Below, piece after piece: positions 7,224-14,881 of a DNA stretch of 25,788 nucleotides. The notes beneath the pieces are model-generated. The model saw only the letters and a program-made list of their open reading frames with translations. It did not search any database and was not told the origin of the DNA. The stretch is from CAZWAP01 sp964632005. GTDB taxonomy: Bacteria; Planctomycetota; Phycisphaerae; Sedimentisphaerales; Anaerobacaceae. Location: the NCBI GenBank assembly GCA_964632005.1, contig CAZWAP010000034.1:1-25788 (forward strand). The letters run 5' to 3'. The first letter of the stretch is position 1, and each line of letters opens with the position of its first letter. Both the position numbers and the translations under genes were made by a program.

Positions 7224-8126
7224 TCAGCGCCCGTTTGCCCGCCCGAAGCCGCTTCGTTTTCTCTCGGCCTCGGTCGCCTGCTTGAGGGTCTTTTTCTCGG
7301 AGCGGGTGAGGCTGTGGATGCCCTGCCTGTGCACCTTGTCGAGGATCCTGTCGAGCTCGGCCTGCATGTCGATCCGGGAGGCGGCCCTTCTGCTTCGGAT
7401 GTATCTGTCGAGCTTGTAGCGCAATCGGCCGCGCCACGACTCTGAAAATACGTAAGCGGCTCCTGCGGCCATGCCCGCAAGGTGCGCCGCATCCCCACCG
7501 GCATTTTCACCACGCATAATCAGGTTCGCCAGGTAAAGCAGGATAAGGATTACCGCGGCCGTCCTTATCGGGACGGGGAAGAGAAAGAAAAAGACCACGA
7601 ACTGCGGGAACAGGATCGCGCAGGCGGCCAGCATACCGAGGATCGCCCCGGAAGCTCCCACCATCGGTAGTGCCGGCAGCACGCCGAACGCGACCAGCAG
7701 GAGGTAAAACAGCCCCCCTGCGACCCCGCACGACAGGTAGAAGATTAGGAATCGCTTGCTACCCCAGTTCCGTTCGAGCGTCGGGCCCAGAAAGAACAGA
7801 CCCAGCATGTTCAGCAAAATGTGCATCGTGCTGGCGTGGAGAAACTGGTAGCTGACCAGCCTCCATATCTGGAGCATCGCGCCGATCGAATAAGGAAAGA
7901 GCGCAAAGGCCCTCTCTATGGCGGTTACGGGGATCGGCCCATTGGCGGTCGGCACTATGATGTTCTTCCTGAACAGGAGGATTCCTGCAAAAAAGATCAC
8001 GACGTTTGCGATGATCAGCGCCTTGACCACCGGCGTCATACGGGGCAGCCCGAATCGCATCCGAGGACCGTAGTGGTAGCCGGATTCAAAATCGGCCCGC
8101 GTGTAATCTCTATCGTACAATCCCAT
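7224..8126 (-). CDS. Rhomboid-family intramembrane serine protease
   Basis: A 300-residue polytopic membrane protease that cuts substrates within or next to the membrane. About six hydrophobic helices lie between residues 34 and 228. The rhomboid marks are present: HASTMHILLNM (97-107) for the oxyanion-side His/Asn, the nucleophile GASGA with Ser159, and the catalytic His215 in GDAAHLAGM. After the last helix comes a basic cytoplasmic tail containing AELDRILDKVHRQGIHSLTRSEKKTL, a short helical module of the DUF6576 kind seen behind many bacterial rhomboids. The ATG at 8126 is preferred over a TTG at 8132 because AAGG lies at a usable distance upstream. A promoter-like pair sits at 8180-8207. 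The upstream lgt gene also concerns membrane proteins. The natural substrate cannot be told from the sequence. Confidence 0.93.
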   Translation of the reverse strand: MGLYDRDYTRADFESGYHYGPRMRFGLPRMTPVVKALIIANVVIFFAGILLFRKNIIVPTANGPIPVTAIERAFALFPYSIGAMLQIWRLVSYQFLHASTMHILLNMLGLFFLGPTLERNWGSKRFLIFYLSCGVAGGLFYLLLVAFGVLPALPMVGASGAILGMLAACAILFPQFVVFFFLFPVPIRTAAVILILLYLANLIMRGENAGGDAAHLAGMAAGAAYVFSESWRGRLRYKLDRYIRSRRAASRIDMQAELDRILDKVHRQGIHSLTRSEKKTLKQATEAERKRSGFGRANGR

Positions 8127-8179
8127 ATCCAAACCTTAATGCCCAAGCCGAACAGGCCGCCATCGAGATAGCCGATTAT

Positions 8180-8207
8180 ATTATCACCTGGCTGCGGGAA
8201 TGTTCAA
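8180..8207 (-). promoter_or_regulatory. Candidate promoter for the rhomboid gene
   Basis: On the minus strand TTGAAC (8202-8207) and GATAAT (8180-8185) are separated by 16 bases. A TATAAT hexamer also occurs at 8175-8180, but it is 21 bases from TTGAAC. The region lies about 50 bases upstream of the rhomboid ATG in an otherwise GC-rich gap. Confidence 0.45.
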
Positions 8208-8241
8208 CCGGAAAAGTGCCACCCTCCTCTGTAGCCCTGTG

Positions 8242-8254
8242 GGTCGAGCCGACC
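8242..8254. repeat. Short inverted repeat just after lgt
   Basis: GGTCG-AGC-CGACC is a perfect 5-bp stem with a 3-base loop starting about 10 bases after the lgt stop. It has no T-run on the minus strand, so its role as a terminator is weakly supported. Confidence 0.25.
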
Positions 8255-8263
8255 GCTGAGGAC

Positions 8264-9310
8264 CTATTCTTGCACGGGGGACTGGCTCTTGTCGGGCTTG
8301 AGCTTCTGGAATACGCCTATCAACACAAACCCGATGATCACCAGGTAGATAGCCAGGTTCTGGGATATGGTGCCCCCCTTGTAGACAACGTAGACGATCC
8401 TCATCGCCCACGGCCCGTGTTCAAACGGATTATCATCTCGCACGAATTCTATGAGAAATCTCGTGATCCCGTATAGTATGAACATCAGCGCGAAGATTTG
8501 CCCGGGCTTGGCCAGCAGTGCTCCGGGCCTGCCGGCTTGCTGGAGCTTTTGTGCTCTGCGCCAGAGAAGATAGAGCAACACGCACAAAATGCCGCCGTTC
8601 AGCGATGAGTATAACTGGGTGGGGTGGACAGGCAGCGCGCGGTACTTGCCCTCGGTCACCTCGTATCTCTGCTGGTCGGTCAACTCGCTCATCGGCTTGG
8701 GGTACCATTTCCCGTCTTCGCCGACGAAGCCTTCATATTCATCCCGCGGCAACTCGATGTATGGCTTGTCGCGACCCCTGGCTGGGTCGGAGTTGATCTG
8801 GCTGTTAAACGAGAGGGACCCGTACGGGAAACGCACTGCCCAGGGTAGATTCGTTGGCCTGCCGTAGCAGCAGCCGTTCAAGAAGCAGCCGACCCTACCC
8901 GGAACCAGCGCAAGCATCAGTCCTATCGCCAGGACGTCAAGGTAGCGGCGGATCGGCAGGGGATAGCGACGCACCACGAACTTGTGGTAGCAGAGGTGAA
9001 CAAAGATGACCATGATGGCCAGGACAACGCCGCCGAGCAGTTCCAGTCCGCCGTGCCAGATGGCGAAGATGTTGTACCAGTTTTCCCGGAATTGATCGCG
9101 GTAATGCACGACGTAGTGGATTCGGGCGCCGAGCACTCCGCCGACGAGTGCGTACAGGGCGGCATTGGTGATCAGCTGCGGATCGGCAGTGAAGCTGCGA
9201 CTGAGCCGGCGTATAAGTGTCACGGCCAGAAGAAAGCCGACCACCATCATCAGGCCGTAGCTCTTGACGGTGATATGGATGAAAGGTATTTCGAACAGTT
9301 CAGGATACAT
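8264..9310 (-). CDS. lgt: Prolipoprotein diacylglyceryl transferase (Lgt)
   Basis: A 348-residue inner-membrane enzyme that moves diacylglycerol from phosphatidylglycerol to the lipobox cysteine of prolipoproteins, the first step of lipoprotein maturation. Family motifs are visible: HGGLELLGG at 86-94, the signature loop GRVGCFLNGCCYGRP at 138-152 with its essential Arg139, HPTQLYSS at 229-236 and an Arg-rich FLIEFVRDDN near the end. About seven membrane segments are predicted. Residues about 165-228 form a charged insertion between the signature loop and HPTQLY, longer than in the E. coli protein. The start is the ATG at 9310, with AGGCAGG about 5 bases upstream. It follows panD by 111 bases and precedes the rhomboid gene on the same strand. 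Confidence 0.95.
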   Translation of the reverse strand: MYPELFEIPFIHITVKSYGLMMVVGFLLAVTLIRRLSRSFTADPQLITNAALYALVGGVLGARIHYVVHYRDQFRENWYNIFAIWHGGLELLGGVVLAIMVIFVHLCYHKFVVRRYPLPIRRYLDVLAIGLMLALVPGRVGCFLNGCCYGRPTNLPWAVRFPYGSLSFNSQINSDPARGRDKPYIELPRDEYEGFVGEDGKWYPKPMSELTDQQRYEVTEGKYRALPVHPTQLYSSLNGGILCVLLYLLWRRAQKLQQAGRPGALLAKPGQIFALMFILYGITRFLIEFVRDDNPFEHGPWAMRIVYVVYKGGTISQNLAIYLVIIGFVLIGVFQKLKPDKSQSPVQE

Positions 9311-9421
9311 TCGACCTGCCTAAGGTATCGCGTGGGTCATCTCTGGTACGCTGCAGGCAATGTCGCCTGGAGCTTGCCGGCTTATGGGGCGTGAAGCTGT
9401 TCATTCGCTCGGCAGGGCGGC

Positions 9422-9781
9422 TCAGGGCCTCTGCTCTATTATGTTGTTGTTCTTGTCGAGGACGACGACCTTGGGCCTGTGCTTCTTGGCCTCTTCCGGC
9501 GTGAACAGGCCGAAACCCATAATGATAACAAGGTCGTTTTCGTGTATCAGGCGCGCAGCCGCACCGAGCACCTCGATCGCCCTCGATCCTGGCTCGGCAG
9601 CGATGACGTATGTCTCGAGTCGGTTGCCGTTATCAAGGTCGCCAACCAGAACCTGCTCGTAGGGCAGGATGCCGGCGGCGGCCATCAGCTCCGCATCGAT
9701 CCCGATGCTCCCGGGATAATGCACTTTTGTCTTCGTGACCGTTGCACGATGCAACTTGCTTTTTAGCAGTTTGACCAACAT
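9422..9781 (-). CDS. panD: Aspartate 1-decarboxylase (PanD), pyruvoyl enzyme
   Basis: A 119-residue cytoplasmic enzyme making beta-alanine from L-aspartate for pantothenate and coenzyme A. It self-cleaves between Gly24 and Ser25 (HYPGSIGID) to form the pyruvoyl group on Ser25. The catalytic Tyr58 in ETYVIAAEPGS and substrate-binding Arg54 are in the same numbers as in the E. coli enzyme. The C-terminal VVVLDKNNNI strand is also family-like. The N-terminus MLVKLLKSKLHRATVT matches the family start, although no clear ribosome binding site precedes the ATG. A strong promoter-like element lies 66 to 94 bases upstream. The neighbours do not include panB or panC. Function is confident from the conserved active-site residues. 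Confidence 0.96.
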   Translation of the reverse strand: MLVKLLKSKLHRATVTKTKVHYPGSIGIDAELMAAAGILPYEQVLVGDLDNGNRLETYVIAAEPGSRAIEVLGAAARLIHENDLVIIMGFGLFTPEEAKKHRPKVVVLDKNNNIIEQRP

Positions 9782-9846
9782 AGATTTCTAACCAACTATT
9801 GAAAAGATCGCTTTGTGTTCACTGCAGCGCCATTCCAGAGGCAGCT

Positions 9847-9875
9847 ATAATAAACCCTCCGCGGCCTCCTGTCAA
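9847..9875 (-). promoter_or_regulatory. Sigma-70-like promoter for panD
   Basis: On the minus strand TTGACA (9870-9875) is followed after exactly 17 bases by TATTAT (9847-9852). This is a perfect -35 hexamer with a five-of-six -10 hexamer. Transcription would start near 9840, leaving a leader of about 60 bases before the panD ATG. Confidence 0.75.
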
Positions 9876-9878
9876 AGT

Positions 9879-9901
9879 CTCTGGTCGGCGGCCGACCAGA
9901 G
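9879..9901. terminator. Perfect 10-bp hairpin between the DUF1080 gene and panD
   Basis: CTCTGGTCGG at 9879-9888 and CCGACCAGAG at 9892-9901 are perfect inverted repeats with a 3-base loop. The hairpin lies about 70 bases after the DUF1080 stop and four bases upstream of the panD -35 box. Only a short TTT follows on the minus strand, so it is either an imperfect intrinsic terminator for the DUF1080 transcript or an operator for the panD promoter. Confidence 0.5.
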
Positions 9902-9969
9902 CAAACAGGTCCGCCATTACCGGTATGTAAAATACCCTTCTAAAGCAGTACTCGGGCGCCCCGGGCCGG

Positions 9970-11283
9970 TCAGCGGTTGATCGGGATCAGGACTATGTTG
10001 CGGAATTCCTTGGGTGAGCCCTCGGACTGTAAGCATATCTTGCCGGGTATCTCGGCGACCTCGGTAGCCGTGTTCTGCAGCAGCCTGTTAACGTAAATCC
10101 TCAGGTCACCGCCGTTGAGATAGATTTCGTACTCGTTCCACTGTCCGATGGGCTTTTCGTTTGAGGGATACATCTTGGCGGTGTGACGTCCTCTGGTGCG
10201 GGCCGGGTCGGTCTTCATCGGGAACTCGTCGATGTTCCATATGTCGCCCATCCTCCCGGACATACCCTGTGCCTCGACGGACTTCGGCCAGACCTTGTCC
10301 GGGCCGACCATCCGCAGGAGCACGCCGCTGTTGCCGGGTTTTACGTGGCGGAGCTGCAGACGCAGGACGTAGTTGGTGTAGTCCTTGATTGTGCGGATGT
10401 AGCCGACGGGCCTGCCGCTGTCGGTCAGAACGCCGTCCCTGACGCCGAAGGTTCCTTTCAAAGCATCGCTCGATAAGGTCCAGCCGGCCAGATCCTTACC
10501 GTTGAACAGCCGAATTGCCTTGCCGTAATTTTCCCGGAGGTGCTTTACCCTTATGTCCTTGAACTCGACAAGCATCGGTGGGCCGGCATGAATCTGCAGG
10601 GCGAGCAGGCCTTCACGGGCTGCTCCTTTTGTGTCCTTGGGGTCGTCCGGGTCGGTTACGCGATCGTTGTCGATCAGTTCGACCGTCGGAAAGCCGTTGA
10701 GGTAGTGGAGGATGTGGTTGCCGCGTGCTATGATGGTGTATTCGTTCCAGTCCTGGTTTTTGTAGTACCCGGCCTTTTTGAGTGCTTCCACGTCGCTGAC
10801 CTTGCCGACGACGTTTTTCTTGCCATGCTCATCGATGATCATCATATCGCCGACATTGACCAGCCAGCCCCGTCCCTTCTCGTGGTAGAGAAAGCCCACC
10901 TTGCCCGGCGCGTTCTGCACCTCGGCCTGGTAGCCCGATATCCGCCACTTATCAAATTCTTTGCTGCGGTACTGGATGCCGGAGTTGCCGTTCTGGATGC
11001 GGAACTTGATCTTGAGGATGAAGTCTCTGAGCTTTCCGCCCCGCCAGACGCAGAAGGTATTGCCTTTGGTCGGGTTTTCTTTTGTGGTCTGGCCGCGGAT
11101 TGCCCCGTCTTTGACCGACCAGAGTCGCGGGTCGCCGTCCCATCCGGTAAGGTCTTTTCCGTTGAAGATGCTCACGAATCCCGGTTCGGGTTTGTAAGGC
11201 TGGCCGGCTGGCTCGGCGGCGAGGGCTCGCAGACCGGCCAGAGCCGACAGAGCTATCGCAGAGATAAACAGTGCCTTCTTCAT
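9970..11283 (-). CDS. Exported tandem DUF1080 (3-keto-disaccharide hydrolase-like) protein
   Basis: A 437-residue protein with a clear signal peptide (ALFISAIALSALAGLRALA, cut near residue 22-23). Two concanavalin-like DUF1080 (PF06439) domains follow: residues about 35-248, opening FVSIFNGKDLTGW, and about 255-435, opening AIRLFNGKDLAGW. Both contain the typical NGNSGIQYR or PGNSGVLLR segment and a WNEY strand. Some members of this group cleave glycosidic bonds of 3-keto-sugars, but many planctomycete copies are uncharacterised. The ATG at 11283 has AGGAG about six bases upstream, and a TATAAT promoter precedes it. Domain 1 keeps a longer insert (about 125-175), while domain 2 is more compact, so one may be catalytic and the other carbohydrate-binding; that split is inferred. 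Confidence 0.88.
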   Translation of the reverse strand: MKKALFISAIALSALAGLRALAAEPAGQPYKPEPGFVSIFNGKDLTGWDGDPRLWSVKDGAIRGQTTKENPTKGNTFCVWRGGKLRDFILKIKFRIQNGNSGIQYRSKEFDKWRISGYQAEVQNAPGKVGFLYHEKGRGWLVNVGDMMIIDEHGKKNVVGKVSDVEALKKAGYYKNQDWNEYTIIARGNHILHYLNGFPTVELIDNDRVTDPDDPKDTKGAAREGLLALQIHAGPPMLVEFKDIRVKHLRENYGKAIRLFNGKDLAGWTLSSDALKGTFGVRDGVLTDSGRPVGYIRTIKDYTNYVLRLQLRHVKPGNSGVLLRMVGPDKVWPKSVEAQGMSGRMGDIWNIDEFPMKTDPARTRGRHTAKMYPSNEKPIGQWNEYEIYLNGGDLRIYVNRLLQNTATEVAEIPGKICLQSEGSPKEFRNIVLIPINR

Positions 11284-11337
11284 TTTCTTCTCCTGTTATT
11301 CTTGACGTTTCTTCACGATATCACACGTCCGGCCCCG

Positions 11338-11366
11338 ATTATATGGAGTTGTGTTGTGCGTGGGAA
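11338..11366 (-). promoter_or_regulatory. Candidate promoter for the DUF1080 gene
   Basis: On the minus strand a perfect TATAAT (11338-11343) lies 17 bases after TTCCCA (11361-11366), which matches four of six -35 positions. Transcription would begin near 11331, about 48 bases before the ATG. It separates this gene from the PQQ-propeller gene upstream. Confidence 0.6.
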
Positions 11367-11400
11367 GGGTAAAAATCGCAATCAAACCTTCGGCCCGCCG

Positions 11401-11419
11401 TCGTGGTAGGGCACCACGA
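11401..11419. terminator. Stem-loop downstream of the PQQ-propeller gene
   Basis: TCGTGGT at 11401-11407 and ACCACGA at 11413-11419 form a perfect 7-bp stem with a 5-base loop, about 45 bases after the PQQ-propeller stop. There is no T-run, so this is at best a factor-assisted or weak terminator. Confidence 0.35.
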
Positions 11420-11464
11420 TGGGATCTGCGTAAAATGTCGTATGCTCCTGGCTGGCCAATGTAT

Positions 11465-14400
11465 CTATCTGCCCATGCACAGGACCGCGCCGTCAATACT
11501 CGATATGTACAGTCGCTGTTCTGCGGCTGCCATACCGTCCCAGACAGGTGCGGAACGGAGCTTGTACTCGGCGAGCCTGGTCCCGTCGGCGGGCGAAACC
11601 ACCCAGAGCAGGCCGCCCTTACGGCCCCGGTAAGCCTCTGCGAGCTGCTCGGGCTCGTCGGCACGCGGCATCCCACCGAGCAGCAACAACTTGCCTGCGC
11701 GGATGATTGCCCTTGGCCGCATCGGCAAATCCACCAGCCACTTGAACCCTGGCCGATTGTCTTTGCTTGGTTTTCTAAAGTCCGGCAGGAACGCTTCTTC
11801 GGGCCGCAAAAGCTCGTTATTCTCGGCGAAGAGCTTATAGGCGTAATCTTTGGTCCGCCGAACGCCCCAGACCACCTCATCGTCGAAGGCCAGCATCAGG
11901 CCGTGCGGAACGCAGAGCCGGCAACCGAACCTATCCGGGTTGAACACGATCCAGGAATATGCTACCGGGATGCGACTGAAGTCCCCTGTGCCGAGCACCC
12001 AGTGTGAGCGGTGGCACTCGGCGCCATCCAGCAGGCTGGAGGTCGAAAACAGGTGCCGGCTCTGCCGTAGCTGGCTGAGGGACTTCGCCTCGAACCTCAG
12101 GTGTCGCATGTAAACCGAAGCGCCGTCGCCGACAAGGACGTCGGTTGTGGTCCCCCCGGCCATCGAAAAGGCGTCACTCTTGTCCGGAGCGGTAAACGTC
12201 TTGTAATCGGTGGCGTTCTGAACGATCTCTTGTGCCATTTTCTTCAGCTCGTTTTCCGGGATGTCGGGGCGGTCCGCTACGGGATGGGCACTGCTGATAC
12301 GATTGCGGCAGAGGGTTTTCCCGGTTCGAGGATCGACGGCGAATATGAAAATCCCACTGTCCAGGTACGACGACCTTCCAGCTGCGGCGTATGCGACTCC
12401 GTTCTGAACGAGGATGCTTCCATGCACCGGCCATACGGATTCGAGCTGGTCGAGGGCGACCACCTTGAGCTCGCGGGGCGCAGCCCGCAGCCGCCAGACG
12501 AGTTGACCGTCGGACAATCTCAAGCAGTAAATCCAGCCGTCAACAGCGCCGAAGAGGACCATGCCCTTGTAGATGGTCGGCGGCGAATCGACCCTGCCGC
12601 CTGCGGTGAAGGTCCAGTTGACAGTCCCATTGCGGGCATCAAGTGCGAAGACCCGATGGGCGTCGATAACCGAGACTATGACCCGGCCGCCTCCTACCAC
12701 AGGCGCGCTGAGCCTGCCGCCGATGGCACTTCTCCAGGACTCGTTAAGCCGGAGGGGCAGTTCCATTTCGGTCGAGCCGCTTCGGTAAATGTCGTGGCGG
12801 TATGTGGGCCAATCGGCGGTGCCGGCCCCGGCGGCCCTGGCTCTGAGCTTGCCGTAGGCAGGGCCTTTTTCGAGGATGTTTTCGATTTTCTTGTTGCTGG
12901 GCCGGTTGTTCTGCGGCGCCAGCGCCCAGAACCCGTAGAGTTTTGCCTCCATAAAGCAGCCGCAGGCGTGTGGCGGCGCATAGACCAGACCGTTGCAGGG
13001 GAGGACTCCGTACTGGCAGGTTCCGCGGACCCAGTTGTTGCGAGAGTGATTATTGTTCCTCAGGTCGAAGAATTCGATTCCCCTGTAGCCGCCAAGTATG
13101 TAGCGATCTGTTGCCTTTTCCCTGTAGCAGCGGTGGTGGTGGCCCGTCGTTCTCAGCTGGTCCAAATCGACGGCACTGCGTCTGGGCTGCCCGGTGCGGA
13201 GGTCCCGGCCGATGTTGTAATCAGGCCCGACCCATACCAGCCCGTCGGCGACAAGTACGTCGACCGGCGACCTGAAGCCTGGCTTGCAGGGACACCGCCA
13301 GAGCTCACTGCCGGCCTCGGCCGAGAGTACACTGAGACTCTCGCCTGATGCCCAGAGCACAAGGTCATCGTAGGCTACGAGAGTGGCCGTCGACCATCCT
13401 ATCGCCCGGCCGAGACCCTTGACCCTGGACCTGCGGGCTTTCCCTCCCTTTTCCTCCGCGCTTGCTCGCCCGCGACCGCTTGTTGTTGGCAGTGCGGCCT
13501 CCGTCGCCCAGAGCGGCTTGCCCGATTTGAGATCGAGGCAAACTACGCCATCTCCAGCCTGGAAGAAGACGCGCCCGTCTTTTGCGGCCAGCGTCAACGG
13601 CATCATTTTTGTGGACTCTGTCTCCTGCCAGGTCCACAACTGAGCTGCCGAGCCGACCTCGATCGCGACGATGGACTTGAGAGCCTCGGTGAGCGTATGT
13701 TTGGCTGGGCCGATAGCCGCCTGCTCGGCGACGGGACGGCCGGTTACAACCAGTAGTACGCCGCCACTGAGTATTATCTCTTCTGCACCTTTGGTTTGTG
13801 GGTACGTCGCTAGCGTGCTGCCTGTTGCAGCATCTACCGCTGAGACAGGCTTGTTTAAGCCGAGAGGCAAAAATACGCGCTGCTCGTCGGCTACCAGCAA
13901 CCTCGGCAGCTGCACAGGCCCCGAGCGGAAACGCTGGAGCTCCCAGGCCCAGGAGGATATCTTCTTTTTCCAGAGCAGCACTCCGTTGAAGGCGTCGCGC
14001 GCAACAAGAAACCACCTGCCGGGAACCATCATCGATGCTGCCGTGGCCTCGTCGGCGATGTAGAAGACTCGGCCGTTGGCCGAGACGACCGAGCTTATGC
14101 TCGCCAGTTTATGGTGATTGCGGCTCCAGCAAGGCTCGGCGACCCACTGGGTCCGGCGGGGCGGACCGACGACCAGGTCATTGGCCACCGCGTTATTGGT
14201 AGAGTCATGAAGAAAATGCGTCCACTCGTCGATGTCCGAGGGCCAGGGTTTGACGAGCTTCTTCCAATCTTTGCCCTTCTTGATGTAAGCGACGCCCCTG
14301 GGGACCAGCACCCGCATAATCTCTTTTGCGGGTATTTCTGTCCCGCGGTCTACGATCAGCAGGTTGACGGTATTCTCGGCGTAGGGCAGCGCGTTGCCGC

Positions 14401-14707
14401 TCCAGTGCTCGACCGAGACCTTTCCATACAGCCCGAGCGAGCTGATATGGCTGCGCGCTGTTGCTACGTTGGCAGGGTCTTTGTCGATGGCGTGGACTAA
14501 ATATGCCTGGCTTGCAAGCAGTGCGGCGTCCATCTTTCCATCTCCGCAGTTGACGTGGACAACCAGGCCGCCCCGAACCTCCGTTTCGTCCAGTATCTTC
14601 CTGGCGAGTTCTTCAGGGCTGCTCCGGTCGGACCCTGCGACGGAAAACGCGCCGGCTACCAGAGACAGACCCACAAGAACGCCGACGGGTGGATTCTTGC
14701 GATACAT
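11465..14707 (-). CDS. Exported PQQ-like beta-propeller protein with N-terminal methyltransferase-like domain
   Basis: A 1080-residue protein with a signal-like N-terminus (PVGVLVGLSLVAGAFSVAG, residues 8-25). Residues 35-160 resemble a class I SAM-methyltransferase fold: VVHVNCGDG at 49-57 occupies the motif I place and AIDKDPANVATAR at 73-85 motif II, but the usual acidic residue of motif I is His and the first Gly is Asn. DIDEWTHFLHD then leads into two sets of PQQ/YWTD-like propeller repeats (about 200-600 and 630-1080), such as LVARDAFNGVLLWKK and VFALDARNGTVNWTF. Between them lies a Cys/His-rich stretch (HHH 523-525; Cys 527, 564, 571, 582, 584). Large proteins of this build occur in planctomycetes and are usually annotated only as PQQ-repeat proteins. 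The ATG at 14707 is chosen for the GGGAGGA before it; the frame is open to 14833. No function can be named. Confidence 0.82.
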   Translation of the reverse strand: MYRKNPPVGVLVGLSLVAGAFSVAGSDRSSPEELARKILDETEVRGGLVVHVNCGDGKMDAALLASQAYLVHAIDKDPANVATARSHISSLGLYGKVSVEHWSGNALPYAENTVNLLIVDRGTEIPAKEIMRVLVPRGVAYIKKGKDWKKLVKPWPSDIDEWTHFLHDSTNNAVANDLVVGPPRRTQWVAEPCWSRNHHKLASISSVVSANGRVFYIADEATAASMMVPGRWFLVARDAFNGVLLWKKKISSWAWELQRFRSGPVQLPRLLVADEQRVFLPLGLNKPVSAVDAATGSTLATYPQTKGAEEIILSGGVLLVVTGRPVAEQAAIGPAKHTLTEALKSIVAIEVGSAAQLWTWQETESTKMMPLTLAAKDGRVFFQAGDGVVCLDLKSGKPLWATEAALPTTSGRGRASAEEKGGKARRSRVKGLGRAIGWSTATLVAYDDLVLWASGESLSVLSAEAGSELWRCPCKPGFRSPVDVLVADGLVWVGPDYNIGRDLRTGQPRRSAVDLDQLRTTGHHHRCYREKATDRYILGGYRGIEFFDLRNNNHSRNNWVRGTCQYGVLPCNGLVYAPPHACGCFMEAKLYGFWALAPQNNRPSNKKIENILEKGPAYGKLRARAAGAGTADWPTYRHDIYRSGSTEMELPLRLNESWRSAIGGRLSAPVVGGGRVIVSVIDAHRVFALDARNGTVNWTFTAGGRVDSPPTIYKGMVLFGAVDGWIYCLRLSDGQLVWRLRAAPRELKVVALDQLESVWPVHGSILVQNGVAYAAAGRSSYLDSGIFIFAVDPRTGKTLCRNRISSAHPVADRPDIPENELKKMAQEIVQNATDYKTFTAPDKSDAFSMAGGTTTDVLVGDGASVYMRHLRFEAKSLSQLRQSRHLFSTSSLLDGAECHRSHWVLGTGDFSRIPVAYSWIVFNPDRFGCRLCVPHGLMLAFDDEVVWGVRRTKDYAYKLFAENNELLRPEEAFLPDFRKPSKDNRPGFKWLVDLPMRPRAIIRAGKLLLLGGMPRADEPEQLAEAYRGRKGGLLWVVSPADGTRLAEYKLRSAPVWDGMAAAEQRLYISSIDGAVLCMGR

Positions 14708-14881
14708 CGTTGTTCGTCCTCCCTGCTTGAACCACTGCTGAGGTCGCGCTGTCTGCTGCTCAACCGGCCGTCGATTCAGAGCAGGCCCGGCCCCGTCCTC
14801 GGATGTTTGGTCAACCGCCAGCGGCCGGGGCACTGTCGGCTGCGGCGTGGTTCAATCCGTGTGTATATATATGGGCCTTGT

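Noticed and set aside
7129..7437. In-frame extension upstream of the Tat-exported protein
   Set aside because: It overlaps the 3' end of the rhomboid gene in another frame, is Arg/Gln/Pro-rich, and would bury the Tat signal. The ATG at 7128 has a good ribosome binding site.
12101..13348. 415-codon open frame antisense to the PQQ-propeller gene
   Set aside because: Long antisense frames arise in GC-rich coding DNA. The minus-strand protein has clear propeller repeats, and the antisense product matches no family pattern.
14708..14833. In-frame extension upstream of the PQQ-propeller protein
   Set aside because: The extra residues are polar and low in information and would place the signal peptide inside the protein. 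GGGAGGA precedes the ATG at 14707.
14862..14880. Alternating TA tract near the pepF stop as a possible promoter
   Set aside because: The TATATATA run has no -35 partner at a proper distance in either direction, and the nearest gene start on the minus strand is more than 150 bases away.
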